DNA of 6,517 nt, taken from an uncultured Dorea sp. GTDB taxonomy: Bacteria > Bacillota > Clostridia > Lachnospirales > Lachnospiraceae. Where the stretch lies: NCBI GenBank assembly GCA_948844705.1, contig CAQNVT010000202.1, forward strand, positions 1 through 6,517. Reading direction: 5' to 3'. Below the pieces are notes generated by a model. It saw only the letters and a list, made by a program, of their open reading frames with translations. It did not search any database and was not told where the DNA came from. The position numbers and the translations under genes were made by a program. Each line of letters opens with the position of its first letter. Within the stretch, counting starts at the first letter, position 1. This document shows, in pieces, positions 1 through 5,811 of this stretch.

Positions 1-840
1 ACCCTGCCCGGTATGCGGTTCCAGGGAGCGCCCCACGTGCTTGTTATGAGCGCGACACCGATCCCGCGGACCCTTGCAATCATTTTATACGGCGATCTGG
101 ACATCTCGGTCATCGACGAGCTGCCGGCGAACCGACTTCCGATCAAAAACTGCGTGGTTGACACCGGGTACCGGAAAACGGCGTATACATTTATGAAAAA
201 GCAGATTGCAGAGGGACGTCAGTGTTATATTATCTGTCCCATGGTCGAAGAGAGCGAGCATCTGGAGGTGGAAAATGTCATAGATTATACCAGGGCTCTC
301 CAGGAAGAGATGGGGGAGGGAATCGGTATCGCATTCCTGCATGGCAGGATGAAGCAGGCGGAAAAGGATGACATTATGGACCGGTTCGGAAAAAATGAGA
401 TACAGATCCTTGTGTCCACCACCGTAATCGAGGTGGGAATCGATGTGCCGAACGCCACGGTCATGATGATCGAAAATTCTGAGCGGTTCGGCCTGGCGCA
501 GCTTCATCAGCTGAGAGGCCGGGTAGGACGGGGAAAGCACCAGTCCTACTGTATCTTTATGAGCGGCTCAAAATCAAAGGAAACGAAGGAGCGGCTGGAG
601 ATTTTGAACAAGACAAACGACGGCTTTAAGATCGCAAGCGAGGATCTGCGGCTTCGAGGCCCCGGAGATTTGTTCGGCATCCGTCAGAGCGGGCTTATGG
701 ATTTCCGATTAGGGGACGTATATCAGGATGCAAAGATCCTGCAGAGCGCAAACGAGGCCTGTGACTGGCTTTTAAAGAATGAAAATGATTACGTTCAGAA
801 AATGTCAGATTATGAAACAATTTCCAGTGTAATAATTTAA
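1..840 (+). CDS. recG: ATP-dependent DNA helicase RecG, C-terminal part (5' end outside window)
   Basis: RecG is a cytoplasmic superfamily 2 helicase that remodels stalled replication forks and Holliday junctions. The frame is open from base 1, so the gene enters from the left; about 280 of the usual ~680-700 residues are present. Counting the ATG at 13 as residue 1 for reference only (it is an internal Met), helicase motif III SATPIPRT lies at 13-20, followed by YGDLDISVIDELP. Motif V (STTVIEVGIDVPNA) is at 135-148 and motif VI (QLRGRVGR) at 166-173. The RecG-specific block SEDLRLRGPGDLFGIRQSG is at 209-227. The N-terminal wedge domain and the Walker A and B motifs are off the window. The last ~20 residues, after DWLLKNENDY, are weakly conserved, as is usual. 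The first dozen residues (TLPGMRFQG) fit the family poorly; see findings. Identification is certain from the motifs. Confidence 0.97.
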   Translation, partial: TLPGMRFQGAPHVLVMSATPIPRTLAIILYGDLDISVIDELPANRLPIKNCVVDTGYRKTAYTFMKKQIAEGRQCYIICPMVEESEHLEVENVIDYTRALQEEMGEGIGIAFLHGRMKQAEKDDIMDRFGKNEIQILVSTTVIEVGIDVPNATVMMIENSERFGLAQLHQLRGRVGRGKHQSYCIFMSGSKSKETKERLEILNKTNDGFKIASEDLRLRGPGDLFGIRQSGLMDFRLGDVYQDAKILQSANEACDWLLKNENDYVQKMSDYETISSVII

Positions 841-848
841 ATCCTCCA

Positions 849-855
849 TATACTA
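849..855 (+). promoter_or_regulatory. Possible forespore (sigma-G-like) -10 element for the SASP gene
   Basis: TATACTA matches the sigma-G -10 consensus CATACTA at 6 of 7 positions and sits just after the recG stop and 54 nt before the SASP start. Alpha/beta SASP genes are normally read by sigma-G in the forespore. The -35 is weak: at a 17-nt spacing, 826-831 reads AGTGTA, only 3 of 6 against TGAATA. The call therefore rests on context plus one half-site. Transcription would start around 861-863. Confidence 0.3.
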
Positions 856-859
856 TCTG

Positions 860-881
860 TGTAACAACGATAAAGGTTACA
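860..881 (+). repeat. Inverted repeat in the SASP leader (6-bp stem, 10-nt loop)
   Basis: TGTAAC (860-865) and GTTACA (876-881) are perfect inverted copies around a 10-nt loop. They form a small hairpin in the 5' leader, ending 12 nt before the ribosome binding site at 894-900. No T-run follows, so this is not a terminator. It is nested inside a further complementary pair, TCCTCC (842-847) with GGAGGA (896-901), which could cover the SASP ribosome binding site in a read-through transcript. Any regulatory role is inference. Confidence 0.4.
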
Positions 882-909
882 AAAAGATACAAAAAGGAGG
901 AGTATTAAA

Positions 910-1116
910 ATGGCAAATCGTTCATCTAACAGAGCAGCAGTACCAGAGGCAAAGGGAGCACTTGACAAGTTCAAGTATGAGGTTGCAAGCGAGCTTGGAG
1001 TACCGTTATCAGACGGTTACAACGGAGACCTTACTTCCAGACAGAATGGTTCTGTCGGCGGTTATATGGTTAAGAAAATGATCGAGCAGCAGGAAAAGCA
1101 GATGGCTGGCAAATAA
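910..1116 (+). CDS. Alpha/beta-type small acid-soluble spore protein (SASP)
   Basis: This 68-residue protein belongs to the family that saturates forespore DNA, forces an A-like helix, protects against UV and heat, and is degraded for amino acids at germination. Both family signatures are present. The first is the GPR protease site region KYEVASELGV (22-31), with the expected cut between Glu24 and Val25. The second is the DNA-binding block LTSRQNGSVGGYMVKKMIE (41-59). Length is typical (60-75). The start is fixed by AAGGAGG at 894-900, 9 nt before the ATG. It is flanked by recG (69-nt gap) and its own terminator, so it is probably monocistronic, made in the forespore under sigma-G. Its position next to recG is common in Lachnospiraceae, from general knowledge. 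Which paralogue it is cannot be told from sequence alone, so no symbol is given. Confidence 0.96.
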   Translation: MANRSSNRAAVPEAKGALDKFKYEVASELGVPLSDGYNGDLTSRQNGSVGGYMVKKMIEQQEKQMAGK

Positions 1117-1135
1117 GTACGAAATATCACGTACT
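1116..1135 (+). repeat. Short inverted repeat directly after the SASP stop codon
   Basis: AGTACG (1116-1121) and CGTACT (1130-1135) form a 6-bp stem with an 8-nt loop, beginning on the last base of the stop codon and ending 11 nt before the terminator stem. No T-run follows it. It may stabilise the 3' end of the abundant spore mRNA, or be chance. Confidence 0.35.
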
Positions 1136-1146
1136 GACTGAGTAAG

Positions 1147-1191
1147 AAAAAGCATCTGACGGGTAGAAATCGGCCCGCCGGGTGCTTTTTT
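1147..1191 (+). terminator. Strong rho-independent terminator of the SASP gene
   Basis: The arms 1147-1163 (AAAAAGCATCTGACGGG) and 1174-1190 (CCCGCCGGGTGCTTTTT) pair over 17 positions, with one A-C mismatch (1159/1178) and two G-U wobbles, around a 10-nt loop. The run of six T (1186-1191) completes an intrinsic terminator. The A-run on the 5' side mirrors the T-run, so it could also act on the minus strand, but no minus-strand gene approaches it. It separates the SASP gene from the following operon. Confidence 0.9.
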
Positions 1192-1225
1192 CTGCCTGGC
1201 GGATGGCAATGCTGCAAAAAAATTC

Positions 1226-1254
1226 TTTACAGGAAATAGAAAAGAAGATATGAT
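1226..1254 (+). promoter_or_regulatory. Sigma-A-type promoter of the lipoprotein / rsmD / coaD operon
   Basis: The -35 is TTTACA (1226-1231, 5 of 6 against TTGACA) and the -10 is TATGAT (1249-1254, 5 of 6 against TATAAT), with the ideal 17-nt spacer. The expected transcription start is about 1261, giving a leader of roughly 28 nt before the ATG at 1289. It lies directly after the SASP terminator. It is the only convincing vegetative promoter I can see, so it probably serves all genes up to 5761. Confidence 0.75.
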
Positions 1255-1274
1255 GATATAGGAAAATCTTTATC

Positions 1275-1280
1275 AGGTGG
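1275..1280 (+). promoter_or_regulatory. Ribosome binding site deciding the start of the first lipoprotein
   Basis: AGGTGG lies 8 nt upstream of the ATG at 1289, which is correct spacing. An in-frame GTG at 1277 sits inside this motif and has no well-placed binding site of its own: AGGAAAA at 1260-1266 is weak and leaves its GG about 14 nt away. The ATG at 1289 is therefore preferred. Confidence 0.65.
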
Positions 1281-1288
1281 TTAGTATT

Positions 1289-2671
1289 ATGAGGAAGAAA
1301 ATTTTTATTTTGGTTTTTGTGTTCTTATATTGTGCAGCAATGACAGGCTGCGGCAAAAGCATTAAAGAAGAGAATGGAGAAGAACCGCAGTTCAAGGAGG
1401 AGGAAGAAGAACCTTCGGGCCTTCTGGGAGATTATTTTGAGGATAGCTATGAGGCTTCGGTGTTTGAGCAGTCGGATGTCGACAGTGATACTGTCCAGTG
1501 GATCTGTTCGGCATATTCCATCTATACGCACTATAACAGGAAGGAGCTTGGATGTGTAGGAGGAATCGATCCCGAAGATCGGGATGTTTATCAGTTTGCT
1601 GTCAAAACAGCACTGGCAGACGGATGGAGTATTGCGGACCGCGACAGTGCCATCAGCCAGATCAGAAGCCTGCTTGAAAAGGGGCACAGGGAAAAATATA
1701 GAGAATTTATTGCCGAGATGAAGGAACATAATCTTCTGTCTCTTACAGAGGAGGAACTTCTTGAGAGGGTAGAGCGGGAGCATGGGGATGTAAATGAATT
1801 TAAAGCGGCTTACAGAGCCTATCATGCATTGGGAGAGAAGGCGCTTGATGCGTGGGATTATTCGCGGGCTCTCCAGATTCTGGGAGATTGCTATCAGGCA
1901 GAGTATATAAGTCTCGAGGAGTGTCTGGATCAGTCATTAGCTGTAGCAGAGGTGCTGCAGGCGGAATTCTCAGACTGGGATGAAGTGTGTGAAAGCTACC
2001 TTTACGGCTATAATTTCTGGAAGAAGGATGATGCAGATGACAGCTTGTCCGACACGGCTGACAGGTGGAAGGTATATGAGGAGCTTAAGGAAATGGAAGA
2101 CGGACCTTTTTCTGTACCTTATGACACAGAGCTTAAGGAGAGCTGGAAAAATGTCATAGTAAAGCAGGAAAAAGAGGAAACGGAGGAAGAGGATGACGGC
2201 ACTTATCTTTTGTCTGACATTGATGATAAGATAACTGTGGAGGTAACTGTGCCGGAGGAATTTGATTCCGGTAACAGCATGGATGAGCATACTGTTTTTG
2301 TCGACTATTATAATGAGAAAACAAAGACAGTAGCGGATTTAATGTATGATATTTCTGAAAATATGTCTGAAGAGGATATCCTTAGAAATATCAATCTTTC
2401 TCTTGCAATGTCCGTACAGAACGGGGCGGAGGATATGGAAATCGGAGAGATTAAAAGCATGACCGTAGGGGAATGGGAGATCAATTATGTGACGGCCACA
2501 TTTAAAAGCAATGGAAATGAGCACAGGGACTGTACCTCATGGGCGAAGATTGATGATACCTATATGGTGTCATGCGGAATCGGAGATTGTGATCTCCGGG
2601 GTGATTTTCTCTATCCGGATTTGGAAGAAATGCTGGAAGTAATTTACAACGGGATTAAAAAAACAGATTAA
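1289..2671 (+). CDS. Predicted lipoprotein with a DUF1266-like domain and a C-terminal domain shared with the next gene
   Basis: This 460-residue protein has unknown function. A signal peptide (KK at 3-4, hydrophobic 5-18) ends in a lipobox-like M-T-G-Cys21, so it is predicted to be lipid-anchored on the outer face of the membrane. An acidic stretch (27-42) follows. Residues ~70-286 resemble DUF1266: DGWSIADRD (111-119), GHREKY (132-137), AWDYSRAL (188-195), YISLEE (206-211), and FSDWDEVCESYLYGYNFW (227-244). A second acidic linker (294-303) leads to residues ~303-457, which match the C-terminus of the next gene (DGTYLLSD at 303-310, IDDTYMVSC at 421-429). The next gene starts 18 nt downstream, so the two are very likely co-transcribed. 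The family match is from recalled motif pattern, not a search. An enzymatic role is not suggested: no catalytic motif is visible. Confidence 0.85.
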   Translation: MRKKIFILVFVFLYCAAMTGCGKSIKEENGEEPQFKEEEEEPSGLLGDYFEDSYEASVFEQSDVDSDTVQWICSAYSIYTHYNRKELGCVGGIDPEDRDVYQFAVKTALADGWSIADRDSAISQIRSLLEKGHREKYREFIAEMKEHNLLSLTEEELLERVEREHGDVNEFKAAYRAYHALGEKALDAWDYSRALQILGDCYQAEYISLEECLDQSLAVAEVLQAEFSDWDEVCESYLYGYNFWKKDDADDSLSDTADRWKVYEELKEMEDGPFSVPYDTELKESWKNVIVKQEKEETEEEDDGTYLLSDIDDKITVEVTVPEEFDSGNSMDEHTVFVDYYNEKTKTVADLMYDISENMSEEDILRNINLSLAMSVQNGAEDMEIGEIKSMTVGEWEINYVTATFKSNGNEHRDCTSWAKIDDTYMVSCGIGDCDLRGDFLYPDLEEMLEVIYNGIKKTD

Positions 2672-2689
2672 TATAAGAGGAGGTTTTCC

Positions 2690-4048
2690 GTGAAAAAGAA
2701 AGCAGGAAGAGTATTTTTAACTGTCGGAACCGTCCTTCTGCTGCTTTTTGGATGCAGACGGACAGAATCGGCGGCAGATGTATTGCGGGATGCCGTAGAA
2801 AATTCTAATAAAGCAGAATCCTTTTCTGGAAACGTTGATCTGGATATGGGAATCGGAATTGAAGAAAGCGGTATATCTCTTGGCATGGATCTTAATATGG
2901 ATCTGGATATTGAGGCGATAAAGGATTCCGGTGCATATCATATGAAGGGTGATGTGAAGGCAAGCCTTATAGATATTCTGGAGGGGATTGAAATATATGG
3001 AATTCCGGATGATGACGGTTCGGACTTTCTCAATTATGTAGGCTTTGACAAGTCATGGACAAAGATGAAAAGTCCGTCAGAAGAAAAAGGGAATATCGGT
3101 AATCTGATGAATCTGGAAAATTATATTGACAGCGGCAGTAAGCTTGAAATGGAGGAGTCAGGAAAGGAAAACGGGCGGGAGGTTTATGTTATTTCGACAA
3201 CCGCAAAGAATATGGAGTTTAAGTCCGCCGGGGCGATTCTTGATAATCTGCTGGGCGATGACGGTATCTCAATAGAATTTAATGATGTAACATCTAAGGT
3301 AATCTTTAAAATATATAAGGATAACAGGTATCCGGCGTCAGTGTCTGTAACACTTTCCGGGAAGGACGGAGAACCATTTGCTGTTTCTGATGAAAATGAC
3401 GGAACATTTACGATCAAACATATGGATTTTACACTCGTTTTTGAGGAGTTTGATAATGTAAAGGAGATAAAAGTGCCTGAGGAAGCGCTGGAGGCCAGAA
3501 CAGATTCTTTTGATATTATGGGGGATCTGGAAAAAGAGGATTCTGATGAGGATGAGGAGCCGGAGCTTCGGAAGGATAAGGACGGAAATTATATCCTGAC
3601 AGACTGGGATAATGGGATGGAGGTATCGATTCCGAAGCCGGAAGGAATGAGTGTGGATCAGTATTCAGACGATACCAGTCTTTGTTTTTATATGGAAGGA
3701 GATAAGCCATATTCGGCTACTTATACATTAGAAATCTTATATGAACCGTCCGACGAACAGCTTTACATAGATATGGCGACGGGAATGAAATCTACCTATG
3801 AGGCGACATCCGGGTACAGTGATGTAAGGTATCAGGAGGAAAAGGAAATACAATCAGGAAAACGAACGGTAAAATATGTAGGGCTGTCATTTACCTATGA
3901 AGAGGATACCTATTCGAATGCGGTCTGGGCGTGGACGATTATTGATGATGAGTATATGCTGCTATGTGAGATCAGGGAATATCCTGAGTCAAAAGAGGAT
4001 TGCGCAATAAATGAGGACGTAATCCGCATACTTTTTGAGGGAATATAG
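2690..4048 (+). CDS. Predicted lipoprotein, LppX/LolA-like N-terminal domain plus the C-terminal domain shared with the preceding gene
   Basis: This 452-residue protein starts at GTG; GAGGAGG (2677-2683) lies 6 nt upstream and no better start is near. The signal peptide (KKK at 2-4, hydrophobic 8-20) ends in lipobox L-F-G-Cys22, predicting a surface lipoprotein. Residues ~27-270 start with a helix (ADVLRDAVENSNKAESFSG) and continue as alternating beta strands with a KVPEEA segment near 261-266. This is the layout of LppX/LprG/LolA-like lipoproteins and of DUF6612-type Firmicute proteins, whose fold binds lipid or hydrophobic ligands. That assignment is by pattern only. A very acidic linker (279-291) precedes the shared domain (~297-452), with DGNYILTD at 298-305 and WAWTIIDDEYMLLCEI at 413-428. 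It lies 18 nt after the first lipoprotein and 22 nt before rsmD, in the same orientation. Function is unknown; envelope sensing or ligand binding is inference. Confidence 0.82.
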   Translation: MKKKAGRVFLTVGTVLLLLFGCRRTESAADVLRDAVENSNKAESFSGNVDLDMGIGIEESGISLGMDLNMDLDIEAIKDSGAYHMKGDVKASLIDILEGIEIYGIPDDDGSDFLNYVGFDKSWTKMKSPSEEKGNIGNLMNLENYIDSGSKLEMEESGKENGREVYVISTTAKNMEFKSAGAILDNLLGDDGISIEFNDVTSKVIFKIYKDNRYPASVSVTLSGKDGEPFAVSDENDGTFTIKHMDFTLVFEEFDNVKEIKVPEEALEARTDSFDIMGDLEKEDSDEDEEPELRKDKDGNYILTDWDNGMEVSIPKPEGMSVDQYSDDTSLCFYMEGDKPYSATYTLEILYEPSDEQLYIDMATGMKSTYEATSGYSDVRYQEEKEIQSGKRTVKYVGLSFTYEEDTYSNAVWAWTIIDDEYMLLCEIREYPESKEDCAINEDVIRILFEGI

Positions 4049-4070
4049 AAGAGGGTAAGGAGAATCTTTT

Positions 4071-4634
4071 ATGAGAGTAATTGCGGGAACAGCGAGACGG
4101 CTTCAGCTGAAAACACTGGACGGCATGGATACGAGGCCGACAACGGACCGGATCAAGGAGACGTTATTCAACATGCTTGCACCGGATCTGTATGGATGCT
4201 CTTTTCTCGATCTTTTTGCCGGGAGCGGAGGGATCGGTATCGAGGCGTTAAGCCGCGGGGCGAAGGAGGCCGTATTTGTAGAAAAGAATCCGAAGGCTGT
4301 AACGTGTATCAGGGAGAATTTAAAGCATACGAAGCTGGAGGAAAAAGGAACCGTCATGCAGATGGACGTGCTCGGCGCGGTAAGGAAGCTTGACGGAGGA
4401 AAAAGCTTTGAGTATATTTTTATGGATCCTCCGTATAAAAAGGAGCTGGAGAGACAAGTCCTTTCGAATCTTGCGGGCACGGATCTGCTTTCAGAAGACG
4501 GCATCATCATTGTGGAAGCGGCGAAGGAGACATCCTTTGATTATGCAGAAGAAACAGGATTTTCTGTTATAAAGGAAAAAATATATAAAACAAATAAGCA
4601 TGTCTTTTTAGAATGGAGGAGGAGTGTATGCTGA
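4071..4634 (+). CDS. rsmD: 16S rRNA (guanine(966)-N(2))-methyltransferase RsmD
   Basis: RsmD transfers a methyl group from S-adenosylmethionine to N2 of G966 (E. coli numbering) of 16S rRNA in the assembling 30S subunit. The 187-residue length is typical. Visible motifs are the N-terminal [25 protein letters not shown] (22-36), the SAM-binding [20 protein letters not shown] (45-64) with acidic VEKN (70-73), and the catalytic DPPY (119-122). AAGGAG (4057-4062) lies 8 nt before the ATG. The B. subtilis equivalent is ylbH, also next to coaD. The stop codon overlaps the start region of coaD by 7 nt, suggesting translational coupling. With only 22 nt after the preceding lipoprotein gene and no internal promoter seen, it probably depends on the promoter at 1226-1254. 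Confidence 0.96.
   Translation: MRVIAGTARRLQLKTLDGMDTRPTTDRIKETLFNMLAPDLYGCSFLDLFAGSGGIGIEALSRGAKEAVFVEKNPKAVTCIRENLKHTKLEEKGTVMQMDVLGAVRKLDGGKSFEYIFMDPPYKKELERQVLSNLAGTDLLSEDGIIIVEAAKETSFDYAEETGFSVIKEKIYKTNKHVFLEWRRSVC
4617..4622 (+). promoter_or_regulatory. Ribosome binding site deciding the coaD start
   Basis: AGGAGG, within a longer GGAGGAGGAG run (4615-4624), lies 5 nt before the ATG at 4628. An in-frame ATG at 4613 would place this purine run inside the coding region as MEEEC and has no binding site in front. The site lies inside the rsmD coding sequence, consistent with coupled translation. Confidence 0.8.
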
Positions 4635-5116
4635 GGGCAGTCTACCCGGGAAGCTTTGACCCGGTGACCTTCGGACATCTGGACATTATAGAGCGTTCTT
4701 CGTCATTAGTGGATGAATTAATTGTCGGAGTATTGAATAATAATGCAAAAAGTCCGTTGTTTTCTGTAGAAGAACGTGTTAGAATGTTAAAGGAAGTAAC
4801 TGAAAATATGCCAAAGGTGAGGATTGTCCCTTTTGAAGGACTGCTGGTGGATTTTGCGAGGAAGATGGATGCCCGTATGGTCATCCGTGGTCTTCGTGCG
4901 ATTACGGACTTTGAATATGAGCTTCAGATGGCGCAGACGAATCATAAGATGGAGCCTGAGCTTGAGACAGCATTTCTTACAACGAGCCTTGAATATTCTT
5001 ATTTAAGCTCTACTACCGTGAAGGAGGTCGCCGCCTTTGGAGGAGATATTTCTCAATTTGTACCTGAGCTTGTAATAGAAAAGATACAGGAGAAAATAAA
5101 CAAAAGGAGAGTGTAA
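4628..5116 (+). CDS. coaD: Phosphopantetheine adenylyltransferase CoaD
   Basis: CoaD catalyses the penultimate step of coenzyme A synthesis in the cytoplasm: 4'-phosphopantetheine + ATP gives dephospho-CoA + pyrophosphate. From the ATG at 4628 it has 162 residues, close to the 159-161 of E. coli and B. subtilis. It starts with the nucleotidyltransferase signature [16 protein letters not shown] (6-21), where T14-x-G16-H17 is the (T/H)xGH ATP-binding motif. Lys41 in NNNAKSPLF fits the conserved substrate-binding lysine. [16 protein letters not shown] (87-102) carries the conserved arginines, and SSTTVKEVA (127-135) is the second phosphate-binding motif. It overlaps rsmD by 7 nt and ends 3 nt before the next gene. 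All key residues are present, so it should be active. Confidence 0.97.
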   Translation: MLRAVYPGSFDPVTFGHLDIIERSSSLVDELIVGVLNNNAKSPLFSVEERVRMLKEVTENMPKVRIVPFEGLLVDFARKMDARMVIRGLRAITDFEYELQMAQTNHKMEPELETAFLTTSLEYSYLSSTTVKEVAAFGGDISQFVPELVIEKIQEKINKRRV

Positions 5117-5119
5117 ATA

Positions 5120-5761
5120 ATGAGCAGCCGTATCGAACAGATTATTGAGGAGATTGAAGAATACGTGGACAGCTGTAAGTTCCAGCCTCTATCCACGACG
5201 AAGATCATAGTGAATAAGGATCAGATAGATGAACTGCTTCGTGAGCTTCGTATGAAAACGCCGGATGAGATCAAGCGGTATCAGAAGATCATAGCCAACA
5301 AGGATGCGATCCTTGCCGATGCCCAGTCCAAGGCGGACAGCATGATCGAGGAGGCACAGATTCATACCAATGAGCTTGTCAGCGAGCATGAGATCATGCA
5401 GCAGGCTTATGCGCAGGCGAATGAGATCGTTACCGCCGCAACGGACCAGGCACAGGAGATTATTGACAATGCGACGAATGACGCAAACAGTATCCGTATC
5501 GGAGCCATGCAGTATGCGGATGATCTGATGGCAAATGCGGAGAGCATTATCGGACATACATTAGACAGCTACACCACAAAATATGACGGTCTTGTAAACG
5601 CCCTGCAGGAGTGCTATGATATGGTGCGCAACAACCGTGCGGAGCTTGAGATCCCGGAGCAGACACCGCAGGCGCTGCAGGCAGAGTACGGCGCCCAGGA
5701 GATGGAGGAAGCCGCAGACGACGATTATCTGATGGATGACCTGGATGACGAGCTGATCTAG
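5120..5761 (+). CDS. Conserved coiled-coil protein following coaD (stalk-like hendecad repeats, function unknown)
   Basis: This 213-residue soluble protein has no signal peptide or membrane segment. Residues 1-18 and 33-60 are predicted helices. Residues ~62-145 form a long alanine-rich helix with four consecutive 11-residue repeats at 98-141, each with Ala at position 3, Ile/Leu at 6 and Ala at 10. This periodicity is typical of right-handed coiled coils such as the peripheral stalks of F- and V-type ATPases, so homologues are often labelled 'ATPase' or 'V-ATPase subunit H-like'; it also recalls DivIVA-like scaffold proteins. No Walker motif is present, so the ATPase label is not supported. 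The C-terminus (~194-212) is strongly acidic. AAAGGAG (5103-5109) precedes the ATG by 10 nt. It is last in the operon. From memory it recurs next to coaD in Lachnospiraceae. A structural or cell-division role is only a guess. Confidence 0.88.
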   Translation: MSSRIEQIIEEIEEYVDSCKFQPLSTTKIIVNKDQIDELLRELRMKTPDEIKRYQKIIANKDAILADAQSKADSMIEEAQIHTNELVSEHEIMQQAYAQANEIVTAATDQAQEIIDNATNDANSIRIGAMQYADDLMANAESIIGHTLDSYTTKYDGLVNALQECYDMVRNNRAELEIPEQTPQALQAEYGAQEMEEAADDDYLMDDLDDELI

Positions 5762-5783
5762 TACTCCGTCCTTGAAGCTTCCA

Positions 5784-5811
5784 GGCAAAGCGCCGGAATA
5801 TGCCGTTTTTT
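5784..5811 (+). terminator. Weak candidate terminator at the end of the operon
   Basis: A run of six T (5806-5811) follows short complementary segments: GGCA (5784-5787) with TGCC (5801-5804), or alternatively CGG (5794-5796) with CCG (5803-5805). Only 3-4 pairs form, so the stem is poor. Position supports it: it lies in the 48-nt gap between two convergent genes, and the T-run reaches the last bases of the minus-strand gene. Confidence 0.3.

Noticed and set aside
1277..1279. GTG as start of the first lipoprotein
   Set aside because: It lies inside the AGGTGG binding site that serves the ATG at 1289 and lacks a good site of its own.
1325..1825. 166-codon open frame on the minus strand inside the first lipoprotein gene
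   Set aside because: It has no ribosome binding site or recognisable domain. The plus strand has a promoter, binding site, signal peptide and domain matches.
1289..4048. Base composition as evidence that the lipoprotein genes were transferred in
   Set aside because: Hand counts gave 22/60 G+C at 3241-3300 and 24/60 at 1981-2040 against 32/60 in recG (61-120) and 33/60 at 5281-5340, but coaD (4741-4800) is as low as 20/60. The difference is not specific to the lipoprotein genes.
4613..4615. ATG as start of coaD
   Set aside because: It would add MEEEC from a translated Shine-Dalgarno run. The ATG at 4628 has AGGAGG in front and gives the family's usual length.
5770..5785. Imperfect palindrome CCTTGAAGCTTCCAGG between the convergent genes
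   Set aside because: It has no usable loop and no T-run directly after it on either strand, so it does not look like a terminator. A short palindrome of this kind is expected by chance.
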